NCBI GenBank assembly: GCA_964428835.1
Contig: CAYRZQ010000013.1
Location: forward strand, 1 to 64,000
Origin: JAIXWP01 sp964428835
GTDB lineage: Bacteria; Bacteroidota; Bacteroidia; Flavobacteriales_D; Sanyastnellaceae
Length of the DNA stretch: 64,000 nt
Direction: 5' to 3'
The notes under the pieces are model-generated. The model was not told the DNA's origin and did not search any database. It saw only the letters and a list, made by a program, of their open reading frames with translations. Positions 51,207 to 61,083 of this stretch are shown piece by piece. A program made the position numbers and the translations under genes. How positions within the stretch are numbered: the stretch's first letter is position 1; each line of letters begins with the position of its first letter.

Positions 51207-52148
51207 ATGGTGGACTCCAAAGAAAAAAGAACATTGTACATCTTGTACATTCTAGGGCTGTATATTTTATTTCAGGCAGGATGGTGGGCTTATCACCTCA
51301 TTGATATCAACCGTGAACTCTATGAACTCAGAACCATCACTCTTGGAGTTAATCACTCATCAGTGTATCAAGCCAAAGTGTGGATGATTCTGGGAGAAGG
51401 GTTGATTTTCTTCCTGTTGCTTGCCTTCGGATTTTACACCATCAAACGCAATGTTTCCAAAGAGTTGAGACTTGCAAAAAGGGAAAAGTCCTTTTTGTTG
51501 TCAGTGACTCATGAATTAAAAACACCGATAGCTGCAGTGAAGCTTTTTTTAGAAACACTAAAAACAAGAAAACTTAGCACTGAACAAGAACAAAAAATTA
51601 TTGAAGATGCTCTTAAAGAAAATACGAGACTTCAGGTACTGAGCGAAAATATACTACTGGTAACGCGTTTGGATGATTCTCGTGATCATGTTTTCATTGA
51701 GAAAATAAGTCTTGCCGATATTTTAAATTCGAGTCTCAGTCGTTATCAGAGTTTATCTCCAAATTTGATTCTAGAAAAGAATATCAAAACTCAGGGAGAA
51801 ACCAAGGGTGACACACAACTGCTTTCAGCGGTTTGTAATAACCTCATCGAAAATGCAATCAAGTATTCACACAAAGAGAAATTGATATTGGTGAGTCTTG
51901 AGGAAGAGTCGGGATATCTTGTAATGAAAGTCCAAGACAATGGAATTGGAATTGCACCTGAAGAAAGGCAGCGCATTTTTGAAAAGTTCTATAGAGTTGG
52001 AAATGAAGATACACGAAAGACGAAAGGAACTGGCTTGGGCTTGTACATCGTTAAAAACATTGTAAAATTGCACGGCGGAAGCGTCGAAGTGAAATCGAAT
52101 CTCAACGAAGGCAGCACATTTGTGGTAAAGCTTCCGATAATTCAATAG
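51207..52148 (+). CDS. Membrane sensor histidine kinase
   Basis: The 313-residue protein has two membrane helices (about 9-30 and 60-80) around a short periplasmic loop, a phospho-His in SVTHELKTPIAAVKLF, and the ATPase boxes CNNLIENAIKYS, DNGIGIAPEE and KGTGLGLYIVKN. The response regulator is not adjacent; gpmI follows after 12 bases. The small sensor part suggests that it senses something in the membrane or works with a partner. Confidence 0.9.
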   Translation: MVDSKEKRTLYILYILGLYILFQAGWWAYHLIDINRELYELRTITLGVNHSSVYQAKVWMILGEGLIFFLLLAFGFYTIKRNVSKELRLAKREKSFLLSVTHELKTPIAAVKLFLETLKTRKLSTEQEQKIIEDALKENTRLQVLSENILLVTRLDDSRDHVFIEKISLADILNSSLSRYQSLSPNLILEKNIKTQGETKGDTQLLSAVCNNLIENAIKYSHKEKLILVSLEEESGYLVMKVQDNGIGIAPEERQRIFEKFYRVGNEDTRKTKGTGLGLYIVKNIVKLHGGSVEVKSNLNEGSTFVVKLPIIQ

Positions 52149-52160
52149 ATTATTATTTTT

Positions 52161-53669
52161 ATGAATAAAAAAGTTGCGCTCATCATTCTCGATGGCTGGG
52201 GACATGGAAAAAAGGATAAAAGCAATGCTGTTTACGCTGCTAATACGCCTTTTACAGATAGTTTATACGCTCGCTATGCCAATGCAGAACTCCGCACCGA
52301 TGGAGAGAATGTAGGTTTGCCTGAAGGGCAAATGGGTAACAGTGAAGTTGGGCACATGAATATTGGTGCAGGACGCGTGGTGTATCAAGATTTGGTAAAA
52401 ATTAATATTGCCATTCGCGAAGGCGAATTTCAACAACACCCTGCTTTCAAATCTGCGTTTGAGTATGCTGTAAGTCAAAATAAAAAAGTTCATTTACTCG
52501 GATTGATAAGTGATGGCGGTGTTCATTCACATATCGATCATTTGGTGGCGCTCACGAGTATTGCCAAACAATACGCGTCGGTAAAAACATGTGTTCACGC
52601 ATTCACTGATGGTAGAGATACAGATCCTAAGTCGGGGCTTTCATTCATCCAAGAATTTGAGAAACGTAACGAATCACAAAACACAAGAATTGTATCAGTA
52701 TGTGGACGTTATTATGCGATGGATAGAGACAAACGTTGGGAGCGTGTGGCACTTGCCTACAACTTGCTGGTTGCTGGAGAAGGTGAAAAATTCAGCACTG
52801 CGAGTGCAGCTATACAAGCCGCTTATGATGCTGGAATTACGGATGAATTCATCAAGCCTGCCGTGATAGGAGCTGAAGAAAAAATAGAAGAAGGGGATGT
52901 TGTCATTTGTTTTAACTTCAGAACAGATCGTTGTCGCGAAATTACTGAAGCGCTTACGCAGCAAGACTTTCCTGACTTTGGGATGAAAAAACTTTCTTTG
53001 AAATACATCACAATGACCAACTACGATGATACATATAAAAACGTAGAAGTGGTGTACGATAAAGACAATCTCGTGAAGACACTTGGAGAAGTGGTGAGTA
53101 ATGCGAATAAAACACAAATTCGCATTGCAGAAACCGAAAAGTATCCGCACGTGACATTTTTCTTTAGCGGAGGAAGGGAAGCTGAATTTGTAGGAGAGCG
53201 CAGAGCCATGGTGGCATCGCCAAAAGTTGCCACGTATGATTTACAACCTGAAATGTCGGCGTACGGTATTGTGGAGACCATCATTAAAACTACGGATGAA
53301 TATCCGGCAGATTTTATTTGCTTAAACTTCGCAAATCCTGATATGGTTGGTCACACAGGTGTTTTTGAAGCCGTTGTAAAGGCCGTAGAAACAACAGATT
53401 CGTGTCTAAAAGCAGTAGTAGAAAATCTCTCAGACAAAGGTTATTCGTTTGTCGTGATAGCCGATCATGGCAATGCCGACTTTGCAGTAAACGATGACGG
53501 CAGTCCCAATACTGCGCATACCACGAATCCTGTTCCCATTTGGATTATTGATAATGATATTAAAAAATGTCAGTCGGGCAAATTAGCCGATGTGGCACCA
53601 ACTATTTTAGAAATGATGGGCATAAAAAAGCCCGTCGAAATGACGGGCTCTTCTTTATTAATTTCTTAA
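52161..53669 (+). CDS. gpmI: 2,3-bisphosphoglycerate-independent phosphoglycerate mutase
   Basis: GpmI interconverts 3- and 2-phosphoglycerate in glycolysis. The 502-residue protein has the metal motif ILDGWGHG, the phosphoserine in MGNSEVGHMNIGAGR, the conserved HAFTDGRDTDP, and the metal ligands NPDMVGHTG and ADHGNAD. The terminator of the convergent gene lies within its last codons. Confidence 0.97.
   Translation: MNKKVALIILDGWGHGKKDKSNAVYAANTPFTDSLYARYANAELRTDGENVGLPEGQMGNSEVGHMNIGAGRVVYQDLVKINIAIREGEFQQHPAFKSAFEYAVSQNKKVHLLGLISDGGVHSHIDHLVALTSIAKQYASVKTCVHAFTDGRDTDPKSGLSFIQEFEKRNESQNTRIVSVCGRYYAMDRDKRWERVALAYNLLVAGEGEKFSTASAAIQAAYDAGITDEFIKPAVIGAEEKIEEGDVVICFNFRTDRCREITEALTQQDFPDFGMKKLSLKYITMTNYDDTYKNVEVVYDKDNLVKTLGEVVSNANKTQIRIAETEKYPHVTFFFSGGREAEFVGERRAMVASPKVATYDLQPEMSAYGIVETIIKTTDEYPADFICLNFANPDMVGHTGVFEAVVKAVETTDSCLKAVVENLSDKGYSFVVIADHGNADFAVNDDGSPNTAHTTNPVPIWIIDNDIKKCQSGKLADVAPTILEMMGIKKPVEMTGSSLLIS
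53624..53650 (-). terminator. Terminator inside the 3' coding end of gpmI
   Basis: On the minus strand AGCCCGTC pairs with GACGGGCT around ATTTC and is followed by TTTTTT. It suits the T9SS type-B gene that ends at 53673, but it is made of gpmI codons for KKPVEMTGSS. Confidence 0.85.
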
Positions 53670-53672
53670 GAC

Positions 53673-55574
53673 TTATTCATCTCTTAAAATACTGATCTGA
53701 CCTTCGAATACTTTTCCATCCGAACGTTGTAGTACAAAATAGTACACTCCGTCAGGCTGTTCTTCGGCGGACCAGAAGTTTTCATAGTTTTCACTTTCGT
53801 AAACAATCACGCCCCATCTATTCCAAACCTTTAGATTACTGTTGGGATAAGCATCGATGCCCTCAATTACGAAAAAGTCATTACGTCCATCTCCGTTAGG
53901 AGTGAATACGTCAGGAATTTTGCAAGACTGAACCTCTATTACTCCTGAGCGCACCTGCCCGCAACCATCGGTTACAGTCACGTTTACAGTACCGAAAACA
54001 GGAGCACGGAGCACTGTGTTCGTTTCCTCAATGAGCACGTTCGGGTCGAAGACATAAGTATAAGGAGGTTGACCACCTTGAACTGGCGATCCAATCTCAC
54101 CTAAACAAATTGTTGTCCTATTAAACTTGAAGGTATCTGGTTCAAAGATTTGGAATATTTCTGTCCACGTGTAATCACACAAATCTGTGAGTGTAACCTC
54201 ATACATTCCTTCGCTACCATATCCAAACTCTTGGACAGGACCCGTAGCGCCATTTGACCAGGTGAAACTGTAAGGAGGATATCCTTGATTAGGCACCGGT
54301 GTAATGACAGCTATTTCATCTGGACAAATAAATGAGCTTGGGATATCTGAAATAAATGGCTCATTCACGTCGTAGTCTTGCATGAATACCGTTGCAGTTT
54401 CAAGTTGCTCCTCACCATTGAAATCAATGTATGTAAATGAAATAGTGATAGATTCCGGACCCTCTTCAAAATCATCATCGAGAGGTAAAATTTCTACAAA
54501 GTACTCATCAACACCAGGCTCAAAGGTGAGAGTAAGAGGATAGTTTGTGTCGTAATCATCACCTTGAAATGCCGTTCCTGAATATTCAAGATCAACGGTG
54601 AGCGGTTCAACTAAACATCCAGGGGCAGAAATCACAAACTCGCCGGGTATGCAGCCCTCAACAATCGTGAGCTCAGGGAATAAACCAGATGCATCGTCTG
54701 TGATGGGGGTGATTAAATCACCAGTTACATTAAAACTTCCTTGTTCGAAGAAAACCGCAGAATCGAAGCTACTATCCGAAACGTCCGCTGTAGCTAATTT
54801 GATATGATAAGTCTGGCCGCACTCAAGCCCTTCGTATGTCGCTTGAATGGGTATTGTAAGTCCATCATATTGAATATAATTACCTGCATTAAAAGGCGCT
54901 TCTCCACCATTACCGTTATGAATGTAGAATTGGCAGTTGTTGCAGTCTGGGTCACCAACTACAGCGAGGCCTTCACAACCCGCATTTAGATTCGCGATGG
55001 ATACAAACTGGGTTGTTCCTGGAATTAAAGCGATGTTCACTGCGTTGTCTGTAAAGCTCCCGTTGATACCAGGGCCTGAAAGGAAAAATCCAAAAACATC
55101 ACTAATATTTCCTGCACAATTATCACCAGCACCTGTGTACTCGGGATATTCATCCGACGCCCAAACATAAGTGAACGAAACAGTTGATCCTGTGGCGATG
55201 AAATCAAATTCTAAAATTGCCGCGTCATTATGAGTAAGTCCATCAAGTTCGTCAAGGTCAGGGTCACTTGCACCAAATTGGCCACCTCCCAGAGAACCAC
55301 CTGATTGATTATTAGGTCCTACGGCAAAGGCCACGTCACCTGTGCCCAAAACCAAACCATTGCTTATGCCAACGTTGGAGTTAGTTCCCTGAAATGTTCC
55401 TCTTTGATGGGCGAGCCCAGAAAACTCAACGTTAAAATATTGAACTCCAGGACCCAACAAATTCGTTATGGCTTCGTCCAAGGTTATGTTATTGTTTATC
55501 ACAATCTGAGCACTGCTTGTAAGGCTGCTCAAAATAACAGAAGCGAGAAAAAATAGATTCTTAAAAATTCTCAT
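53673..55574 (-). CDS. T9SS type-B secreted protein with choice-of-anchor L domain
   Basis: The 633-residue protein has a signal peptide (MRIFKNLFFLASVILSSLTSSAQ), a choice-of-anchor L domain (about 30-260, with FTYVWASDEYPEYTG and VFGFFLSGPGING), a Calx-beta-like region (about 300-400), PKD-like beta-sandwiches and the gliding-motility-associated C-terminal domain (PDVFTPNGDGRNDFFVIEGI to the end), the T9SS type B signal. It is probably attached to or released from the cell surface, perhaps as an adhesin. The ATG at 55574 is chosen; the frame upstream lacks coding character. Confidence 0.88.
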   Translation of the reverse strand: MRIFKNLFFLASVILSSLTSSAQIVINNNITLDEAITNLLGPGVQYFNVEFSGLAHQRGTFQGTNSNVGISNGLVLGTGDVAFAVGPNNQSGGSLGGGQFGASDPDLDELDGLTHNDAAILEFDFIATGSTVSFTYVWASDEYPEYTGAGDNCAGNISDVFGFFLSGPGINGSFTDNAVNIALIPGTTQFVSIANLNAGCEGLAVVGDPDCNNCQFYIHNGNGGEAPFNAGNYIQYDGLTIPIQATYEGLECGQTYHIKLATADVSDSSFDSAVFFEQGSFNVTGDLITPITDDASGLFPELTIVEGCIPGEFVISAPGCLVEPLTVDLEYSGTAFQGDDYDTNYPLTLTFEPGVDEYFVEILPLDDDFEEGPESITISFTYIDFNGEEQLETATVFMQDYDVNEPFISDIPSSFICPDEIAVITPVPNQGYPPYSFTWSNGATGPVQEFGYGSEGMYEVTLTDLCDYTWTEIFQIFEPDTFKFNRTTICLGEIGSPVQGGQPPYTYVFDPNVLIEETNTVLRAPVFGTVNVTVTDGCGQVRSGVIEVQSCKIPDVFTPNGDGRNDFFVIEGIDAYPNSNLKVWNRWGVIVYESENYENFWSAEEQPDGVYYFVLQRSDGKVFEGQISILRDE

Positions 55575-55688
55575 AGAGATGTTTTTTTTAGGGTGACGCC
55601 ACCTTCGGTTAAAAAGTTGCCCAACAAAAATATTCTTTTCAAGGTCAAATAGCGTGATAAAAGGTAAAGATTTTAAACAACGGCCCGT

Positions 55689-55696
55689 TACCTTTG
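55689..55696 (+). promoter_or_regulatory. -7 promoter element 4 bases before a start codon (LolD-type ATPase)
   Basis: TACCTTTG matches TAnnTTTG and ends 4 bases before the ATG at 55701. The spacing is nearly the same as at 51194-51201. Confidence 0.4.
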
Positions 55697-55700
55697 ACTC

Positions 55701-56417
55701 ATGGCAAGACCAATCATCGAAATAGAAGGCCTCACCAAGTGGTACACCATTGGTCATGAGACAGTAAAGGCCTTGAACGGCGTAAATCTCACCGTAAACA
55801 AAAATGAGTATGTGGCATTAATGGGGCCTTCGGGCTCTGGAAAATCCACCTTGATGAATATTTTGGGTTGTCTTGACACTCCAACTCAAGGAAAATATTG
55901 CCTCAATGGGCCCGATGTAGCTAAATTATCCGATAGTCAATTGGCCGAAATTCGTAACAAAGAAATTGGCTTTGTTTTCCAAACCTTCAATCTTCTTCCC
56001 AGATATTCTGCTCTGGAAAACGTTGCCTTGCCCTTAGTTTACGCAGGATTCAGTAAAGAAGAAAGGAATAAAAAAGCCTCTGAAGTTCTTGCCCAAGTGG
56101 GACTTGGTGATCGCATGAAACACAAGCCCAATGAGCTTTCGGGCGGTCAGCGTCAACGTGTTGCCGTGGCTCGCGCTCTTGTTAACACTCCTTCCATTAT
56201 TTTGGCCGATGAACCAACCGGAAATCTGGATACCAAAACAAGTTATGAAATCATGCTCTTATTCGAAGAGATTCATAAACAAGGGAATACGATTATTGTA
56301 GTGACTCACGAAGAGGATATCGCCCGCCATGCGCACCGCATTGTGAGGTTAAGAGATGGAGTGATTGAAAGTGATGAGGTCAACGAACCAACTAAGGTTG
56401 TATTTTCGCAGCCTTAA
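55701..56417 (+). CDS. ABC transporter ATPase, LolD/MacB type
   Basis: The 238-residue ATPase has Walker A GPSGSGKST, the Q-loop NLLPRYSALENVALPL, signature ELSGGQRQRVAVARAL, Walker B IILADEPTGNLDTKTS and the switch histidine VVTHEEDIARH. NLLP followed by LENVALPLVYAG is characteristic of the LolD/MacB branch, which serves lipoprotein release or export of small molecules. The permease is not adjacent. asnS starts 12 bases after the stop. Confidence 0.9.
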   Translation: MARPIIEIEGLTKWYTIGHETVKALNGVNLTVNKNEYVALMGPSGSGKSTLMNILGCLDTPTQGKYCLNGPDVAKLSDSQLAEIRNKEIGFVFQTFNLLPRYSALENVALPLVYAGFSKEERNKKASEVLAQVGLGDRMKHKPNELSGGQRQRVAVARALVNTPSIILADEPTGNLDTKTSYEIMLLFEEIHKQGNTIIVVTHEEDIARHAHRIVRLRDGVIESDEVNEPTKVVFSQP

Positions 56418-56429
56418 TTGTGTTTAGTT

Positions 56430-57863
56430 ATGCCAAAACATCCAAGTATTGCCCATCTATTTCAAGAAAAACCTATTGGGACCAGCGTCACTGTGAAGGG
56501 CTGGGTGCGCACCTTTAGAAATGATCAATTCATTACCCTTACTGATGGTTCGACCATCAAAACGATTCAAATTGTAATCAGTAAAGAGAATTTTGAAGAG
56601 GAAACCCTCAAAAAAATTCAAACTGGCGCATGTATCAGCGCGAGCGGAACCTTGGAAAAAAGTCTTGGCAAGGGGCAGGAAATAGAATTAGTGTGCAATG
56701 CTCTTGAAATTCTTGGAGAAAGTGATCCCAACGAGTTTCCAATTCAAATGAAGCGTCATACCCTTGAATTTTTGAGAGAAAAGGCTCACCTGCGCTTCCG
56801 CACCAACACCTTTGGAGCAGTATTTAGATTGCGCCATCATCTCGCTTTCGCGATCCATAAATTTTTCAATGATCGTGGTTTCTTTTACCTCCATTCTCCC
56901 ATCATCACTGGCAGTGATGCGGAAGGAGCTGGCGAAATGTTTAGAGTGACCAATCTTGATCTTGAAAATCTTCCCAAAAACGAGAAAGGCGAAATCGACT
57001 ACTCACAAGACTTCTTTGGCAAAACAACCAACTTAACCGTGAGCGGACAATTAGAGGCTGAATTGGCTGCATTGGCACTTGGAAGTGTTTACACGTTCGG
57101 TCCCACGTTTAGAGCCGAAAATAGTAATACAAGTCGCCACCTTGCTGAGTTTTGGATGATTGAGCCGGAAGTCGCCTTCAATGACATTCACGACAACCAA
57201 GATCTGGCAGAGGAGTTCTTAAAATACTGTATTCAATATGCATTGGATCATGGCAGAGAAGATTTAGAGTTTTTGCAAGAACGAGAAATCAATGAAGACA
57301 AACTAAAGCCTGTAGATGAAAGACAAACAATGCCTTTGATTCAGCGCTTAGAGTTTGTTGTAAACAATAAGTTCGAACGCATCACTTATACCGAAGCGAT
57401 TGACATTTTATTAGCTAGCCCACATTACAAAAAGAAAAAATTCAAATTCAATGTCGAGTGGGGCATTGACCTGCAGAGCGAACATGAGCGCTATCTAGTA
57501 GAAAAGCATTTCCAAAAACCAGTGATTATAACGGGCTATCCAGCCAAAATCAAAGCTTTTTACATGCGATTAAATGAGGATGGAAAAACGGTTGCGGCAA
57601 TGGATATTCTCGTTCCTGGCATTGGAGAAATCATTGGAGGTAGCCAAAGAGAGGAGCGATATGAGGTGCTTTTGGAAAAGTGCAAACAATTTAATATCCC
57701 AGAAGATCATATTTGGTGGTATCTGGAAACAAGAAAATTCGGTACCTGTCCGCATGCCGGATTTGGCTTGGGTTTTGAAAGATTAATCATGTATGTTACA
57801 GGAATGCAAAACATCCGCGATGTAATTCCATTCCCAAGAACACCACAAAATGCAGAGTTTTAA
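56430..57863 (+). CDS. asnS: Asparaginyl-tRNA synthetase
   Basis: This class II synthetase charges tRNA-Asn. The 477-residue protein has an N-terminal OB-fold (TVKGWVRTFRNDQFITLTDG), motif 2 FRAENSNTSRHLAEFWMIEP and motif 3 GFGLGFERLIMYVTGMQNIR, and ends RDVIPFPRTPQNAEF. The family-specific segment distinguishes it from AspS. The ATG at 56430 is used, not the TTG at 56418. Confidence 0.96.
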   Translation: MPKHPSIAHLFQEKPIGTSVTVKGWVRTFRNDQFITLTDGSTIKTIQIVISKENFEEETLKKIQTGACISASGTLEKSLGKGQEIELVCNALEILGESDPNEFPIQMKRHTLEFLREKAHLRFRTNTFGAVFRLRHHLAFAIHKFFNDRGFFYLHSPIITGSDAEGAGEMFRVTNLDLENLPKNEKGEIDYSQDFFGKTTNLTVSGQLEAELAALALGSVYTFGPTFRAENSNTSRHLAEFWMIEPEVAFNDIHDNQDLAEEFLKYCIQYALDHGREDLEFLQEREINEDKLKPVDERQTMPLIQRLEFVVNNKFERITYTEAIDILLASPHYKKKKFKFNVEWGIDLQSEHERYLVEKHFQKPVIITGYPAKIKAFYMRLNEDGKTVAAMDILVPGIGEIIGGSQREERYEVLLEKCKQFNIPEDHIWWYLETRKFGTCPHAGFGLGFERLIMYVTGMQNIRDVIPFPRTPQNAEF

Positions 57864-57874
57864 TCTTTAACCAT

Positions 57875-57882
57875 TATCTTTG
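57875..57882 (+). promoter_or_regulatory. -7 promoter element 7 bases before the rpoN start
   Basis: TATCTTTG matches TAnnTTTG exactly, just after the asnS stop, and lies 7 bases before the ATG at 57890. It suggests that rpoN has its own short-leader transcript. Confidence 0.42.
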
Positions 57883-57889
57883 TTAGGAT

Positions 57890-59350
57890 ATGTTGAAACA
57901 GACCTTACAGCAAAAATTACAGCAGAAACTTTCTCCCCAACAGATTCAGTTGATGAAGATGTTGCAGATTCCTACGATGGAGCTTGAGCAACGCATCAAA
58001 GAAGAAATGGAGATTAATCCTGCCTTAGAAGAAGGTCGTGAAGAAGAACCGCAAGATGAAACATCAAATTCTGATGAAATAGAAAATGACGGCCAAGACG
58101 AGAAAGACAACAATGAGGACTTCGACATTTCTGATTATTTAGACGAAGATTATATCCCTGAATACAAGCTTTATGCAAACAACCACTCTTCAGATGATGA
58201 AGAGAGAGAAAGTCCATTAGGCGCAGGGCGCAGCTTTCAAGATTTGCTGTTTTCCCAACTTGGCCTTCGTGATTTGGATGAGCGCGAAATGCTCATCGCT
58301 GAATATCTCATAGGAAACCTTGACGACGCTGGTTATTTGCGCAGAGAGTTGGTTTCTATTGTGAATGACCTCGCATTTACAGCAAATATTTCAACTGATT
58401 TAAAAGAGTTGACCGCTGTCTTAGAAATTATTCAAGATTTGGATCCCGCTGGAGTTGGCGCGCGCGACCTACAGGAATGTTTGTTATTACAAATTAAGCG
58501 TGCCGAGAATCCTGATGAGGACACAGATTTGGCACACGTGGTCATTTCAAAATACTTTGATGAATTTACCAAAAAGCATTACGAAAAGATAGCAAAAAAA
58601 CTCGATTTATCAGAGGAGGAACTCAAGCCTGCCATTGACTTTATATTACACCTGAATCCAAAGCCAGGTAATAGTATGATTGAAACCAAAGGCGCGGTTC
58701 AACACATCACTCCTGACTTTCTGCTAATCGTAGAAAATGACGAATTAAAGCTGACCTTAAATGGGCGTAATGCGCCGGATTTAAAAATTAGTAGAGAGTA
58801 CAAAGAGATGCTTCAGCATTATTCTCATTCGAAAACAAAGGATGTGAAAGAAAAAGAGGCAATGCTTTTTGTGAAGCAGAAAATAGATAGTGCAAAGTGG
58901 TTTATTGATGCGATAAATCAACGAAATGAGACTTTACTATTTTGCATGCAAGCAATCGTAAATTACCAAAAAGAATTTTTCTTGAGCGGTGATGAAACGA
59001 AGCTAAAGCCGATGATTTTGAAAGATATTGCTGATATGGTAATGATGGATATTAGTACCATTAGCCGCGTGGCGAATAGCAAATATGTTCAAACACCGTA
59101 TGGCACCTATTTATTGAAATTCTTTTTCAGCGAGAGCCTCTCAACAGATGAAGGTGAGGAGGTATCGTCCAGAGAGGTTAAAAAGATTCTAAAAGACGCG
59201 ATAGAAGCCGAAAGTAAACGTAAACCACTTACTGACGAAAAACTGGGTAAGCTTCTTAACGAAAAGGGTTATAATATTGCCAGAAGAACAGTAGCCAAAT
59301 ACCGAGAGCAGTTGGGAATACCTGTTGCTCGATTGCGCAAAGAATTATGA
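57890..59350 (+). CDS. rpoN: RNA polymerase sigma-54 factor
   Basis: The 486-residue protein has the Gln/Leu-rich region I (QQKLSPQQIQLMKMLQIPTM), an acidic region II (about 45-110), the core-binding and helix-turn-helix regions (TISRVANSKYVQTPYGTYLL) and the RpoN box ARRTVAKYREQLGIPVARLR near the C-terminus. Sigma-54 needs an AAA+ activator, none of which is in this window. Its stop overlaps the next start (ATGA). Confidence 0.96.
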   Translation: MLKQTLQQKLQQKLSPQQIQLMKMLQIPTMELEQRIKEEMEINPALEEGREEEPQDETSNSDEIENDGQDEKDNNEDFDISDYLDEDYIPEYKLYANNHSSDDEERESPLGAGRSFQDLLFSQLGLRDLDEREMLIAEYLIGNLDDAGYLRRELVSIVNDLAFTANISTDLKELTAVLEIIQDLDPAGVGARDLQECLLLQIKRAENPDEDTDLAHVVISKYFDEFTKKHYEKIAKKLDLSEEELKPAIDFILHLNPKPGNSMIETKGAVQHITPDFLLIVENDELKLTLNGRNAPDLKISREYKEMLQHYSHSKTKDVKEKEAMLFVKQKIDSAKWFIDAINQRNETLLFCMQAIVNYQKEFFLSGDETKLKPMILKDIADMVMMDISTISRVANSKYVQTPYGTYLLKFFFSESLSTDEGEEVSSREVKKILKDAIEAESKRKPLTDEKLGKLLNEKGYNIARRTVAKYREQLGIPVARLRKEL

Positions 59351-59964
59351 CCGAAAAATTTGCTAAGATTCTTTCACTAATATTTCATCCTCTATGGATG
59401 CCTCTCATTATATACATATTGGTGAGATGGTTGGATCCATATTACATAGCACCAACACAGGCAGATAATTTTGTCATTCTATTATTAATCATCAATATTA
59501 TCGCTCCTGCTCTGAGCATGCTCATCATGATCAAGTATGGAATGTTGAGTAGCATCGAGTTGCGAGATAGGAAGGAAAGGTTCGGACCGTATCTTCTCGT
59601 GATCTTTTATTACATACTATCCTATTTCATGCTTCGCTGGAAAGGCCCCATCTTGCCACCAGAGGTCTTTAGTTTTTTCGTGAGTATAATCTTCTCACTT
59701 ATTGCCTCGCTCACGATAAACATGTTCTGGAAAATATCCGTACATCTTCTCGCGCAAGGTGGAGTGTTTGGTACCATCCTCGCTCTGAATGCACTTCATA
59801 AGTCAGATATTCAAGTTTTCTTAATGGCCTCTGCCCTAGCCGCAGGACTTACGGCCTATTCTCGAGTGAAATTAGACGCACACACGCATGGGCAAGCTTA
59901 TGCCGGTTTTTGTCTGGGAGCCGTGATGAATTATATTATTATTAGTGAGAAGCTGATGTTTTAG
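59347..59964 (+). CDS. PAP2-like integral membrane protein
   Basis: The 205-residue protein has about six membrane helices. WKISVHLLAQGG, then YSRVKLDAHTHGQAYAGFCLG resemble the KxxxxxxRP and SRxxxxxHxxxD motifs of PAP2 lipid phosphatases, but the key RP and the final Asp are missing. It may be an inactive or altered member. It is coupled to rpoN by a four-base overlap, and its stop interlocks with that of galE. Confidence 0.68.
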   Translation: MTEKFAKILSLIFHPLWMPLIIYILVRWLDPYYIAPTQADNFVILLLIINIIAPALSMLIMIKYGMLSSIELRDRKERFGPYLLVIFYYILSYFMLRWKGPILPPEVFSFFVSIIFSLIASLTINMFWKISVHLLAQGGVFGTILALNALHKSDIQVFLMASALAAGLTAYSRVKLDAHTHGQAYAGFCLGAVMNYIIISEKLMF

Positions 59965-60974
59965 GCTTTTGCAACAAGATTCTGTTGCCAGTTCCAAGCA
60001 TCACGAAGAGCGTCTGAGATGGTTAGCTTCGTCTTCCAACCGAGCATTCGTTCTGCTCGTTCGACGTTCGCCCAAATCTGTTCAATGTCGCCAGCTCTGC
60101 GAGGTCCTATCTCGTAATTGAGCTTTATACCACTCACCTTTTCAAATTCTGCTACAACCTCCAAAACAGAATTACCAAATCCTTGTCCGATGTTAAACGT
60201 CTCGAGCTTTTGATTCGAATCATTAATGAATTGCAATGCGGAGACGTGTGCCTGTGCTAAGTCCATGACATGAATAAAATCTCGAATGCAACTTCCATCT
60301 GGAGTATTGTAATCGTTTCCGTGTACCACTAGCTTTTCTCTTATACCTATTGCTGTCTGAGTAATAAAAGGAACGAGGTTGCTAGGTACTCCATTGGGCA
60401 ATTCCCCAATTTTTCCGCTAGGATGAGCACCCACAGGGTTGAAGTAGCGCAGGATTACAGATTGTAGATCGCCACCTGAAGTGTTAAAATCTCGAAGAAT
60501 CTGTTCACAAACGACCTTGGTATATCCGTAAGGTGAAGCAGCATTTTTATCGGGTGCTTTTTCATCCACGGGATTTTGTGCTGGCTGGCCGTACACGGTG
60601 CAAGAACTTGAAAAAACAAGTTTACTAACCTTTGCTGCCGTCATTACCTCAATAAGAGTAAGCAACGAGCCGATATTGTTTTGATAATACTTAAGTGGCT
60701 TTTCTACTGATTCGCCGACAGCCTTGTGCGCGGCAAAATGGATAACAGCTTCAATAGACTGCTCAGAAAAAACCCTTTCAAGCTCCAACCTATTATTACA
60801 ATCTACCTTATAAAAGATTGGCGTAAATCCCAAAATTGCACTAAGGCCATCTAATACGTGGTGATTCGAATTATCAAAGTTATCAAGCAACACAGGGGTA
60901 AAACCAGCGCTAACCAATTCAACAACAGTATGAGAACCAATAAATCCAGTGCCGCCGGTAACCAATACTTTCAT
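59961..60974 (-). CDS. galE: UDP-glucose 4-epimerase
   Basis: GalE interconverts UDP-glucose and UDP-galactose for surface sugars. The 337-residue protein has the NAD motif VTGGTGFIGSHTVVEL, the catalytic Tyr-Lys pair in PYGYTKVVCEQ, VIHFAAHKAVGESVEKPLKY, and NIGQGFGNSVLEVV. The ATG at 60974 (MKVLVTGGTGF) is chosen over an upstream in-frame start. An exact -7 element lies 25 bases before it. Confidence 0.94.
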   Translation of the reverse strand: MKVLVTGGTGFIGSHTVVELVSAGFTPVLLDNFDNSNHHVLDGLSAILGFTPIFYKVDCNNRLELERVFSEQSIEAVIHFAAHKAVGESVEKPLKYYQNNIGSLLTLIEVMTAAKVSKLVFSSSCTVYGQPAQNPVDEKAPDKNAASPYGYTKVVCEQILRDFNTSGGDLQSVILRYFNPVGAHPSGKIGELPNGVPSNLVPFITQTAIGIREKLVVHGNDYNTPDGSCIRDFIHVMDLAQAHVSALQFINDSNQKLETFNIGQGFGNSVLEVVAEFEKVSGIKLNYEIGPRRAGDIEQIWANVERAERMLGWKTKLTISDALRDAWNWQQNLVAKA

Positions 60975-60998
60975 AATAATAGGTAGTAAGATTTTGAC

Positions 60999-61006
60999 CA
61001 AAGGTA
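60999..61006 (-). promoter_or_regulatory. -7 promoter element for galE
   Basis: On the minus strand TACCTTTG matches TAnnTTTG and lies about 25 bases before the ATG. The same 8-mer occurs at 51194 and 55689, so it appears to be the favoured -7 form in this genome. Confidence 0.45.
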
Positions 61007-61083
61007 AGGAATGAATTTTTTTTTAATAAAAATGAAACCTTTTAATGGGATGCTCAGTAACAATGAGAGACTAACCTAACAAC

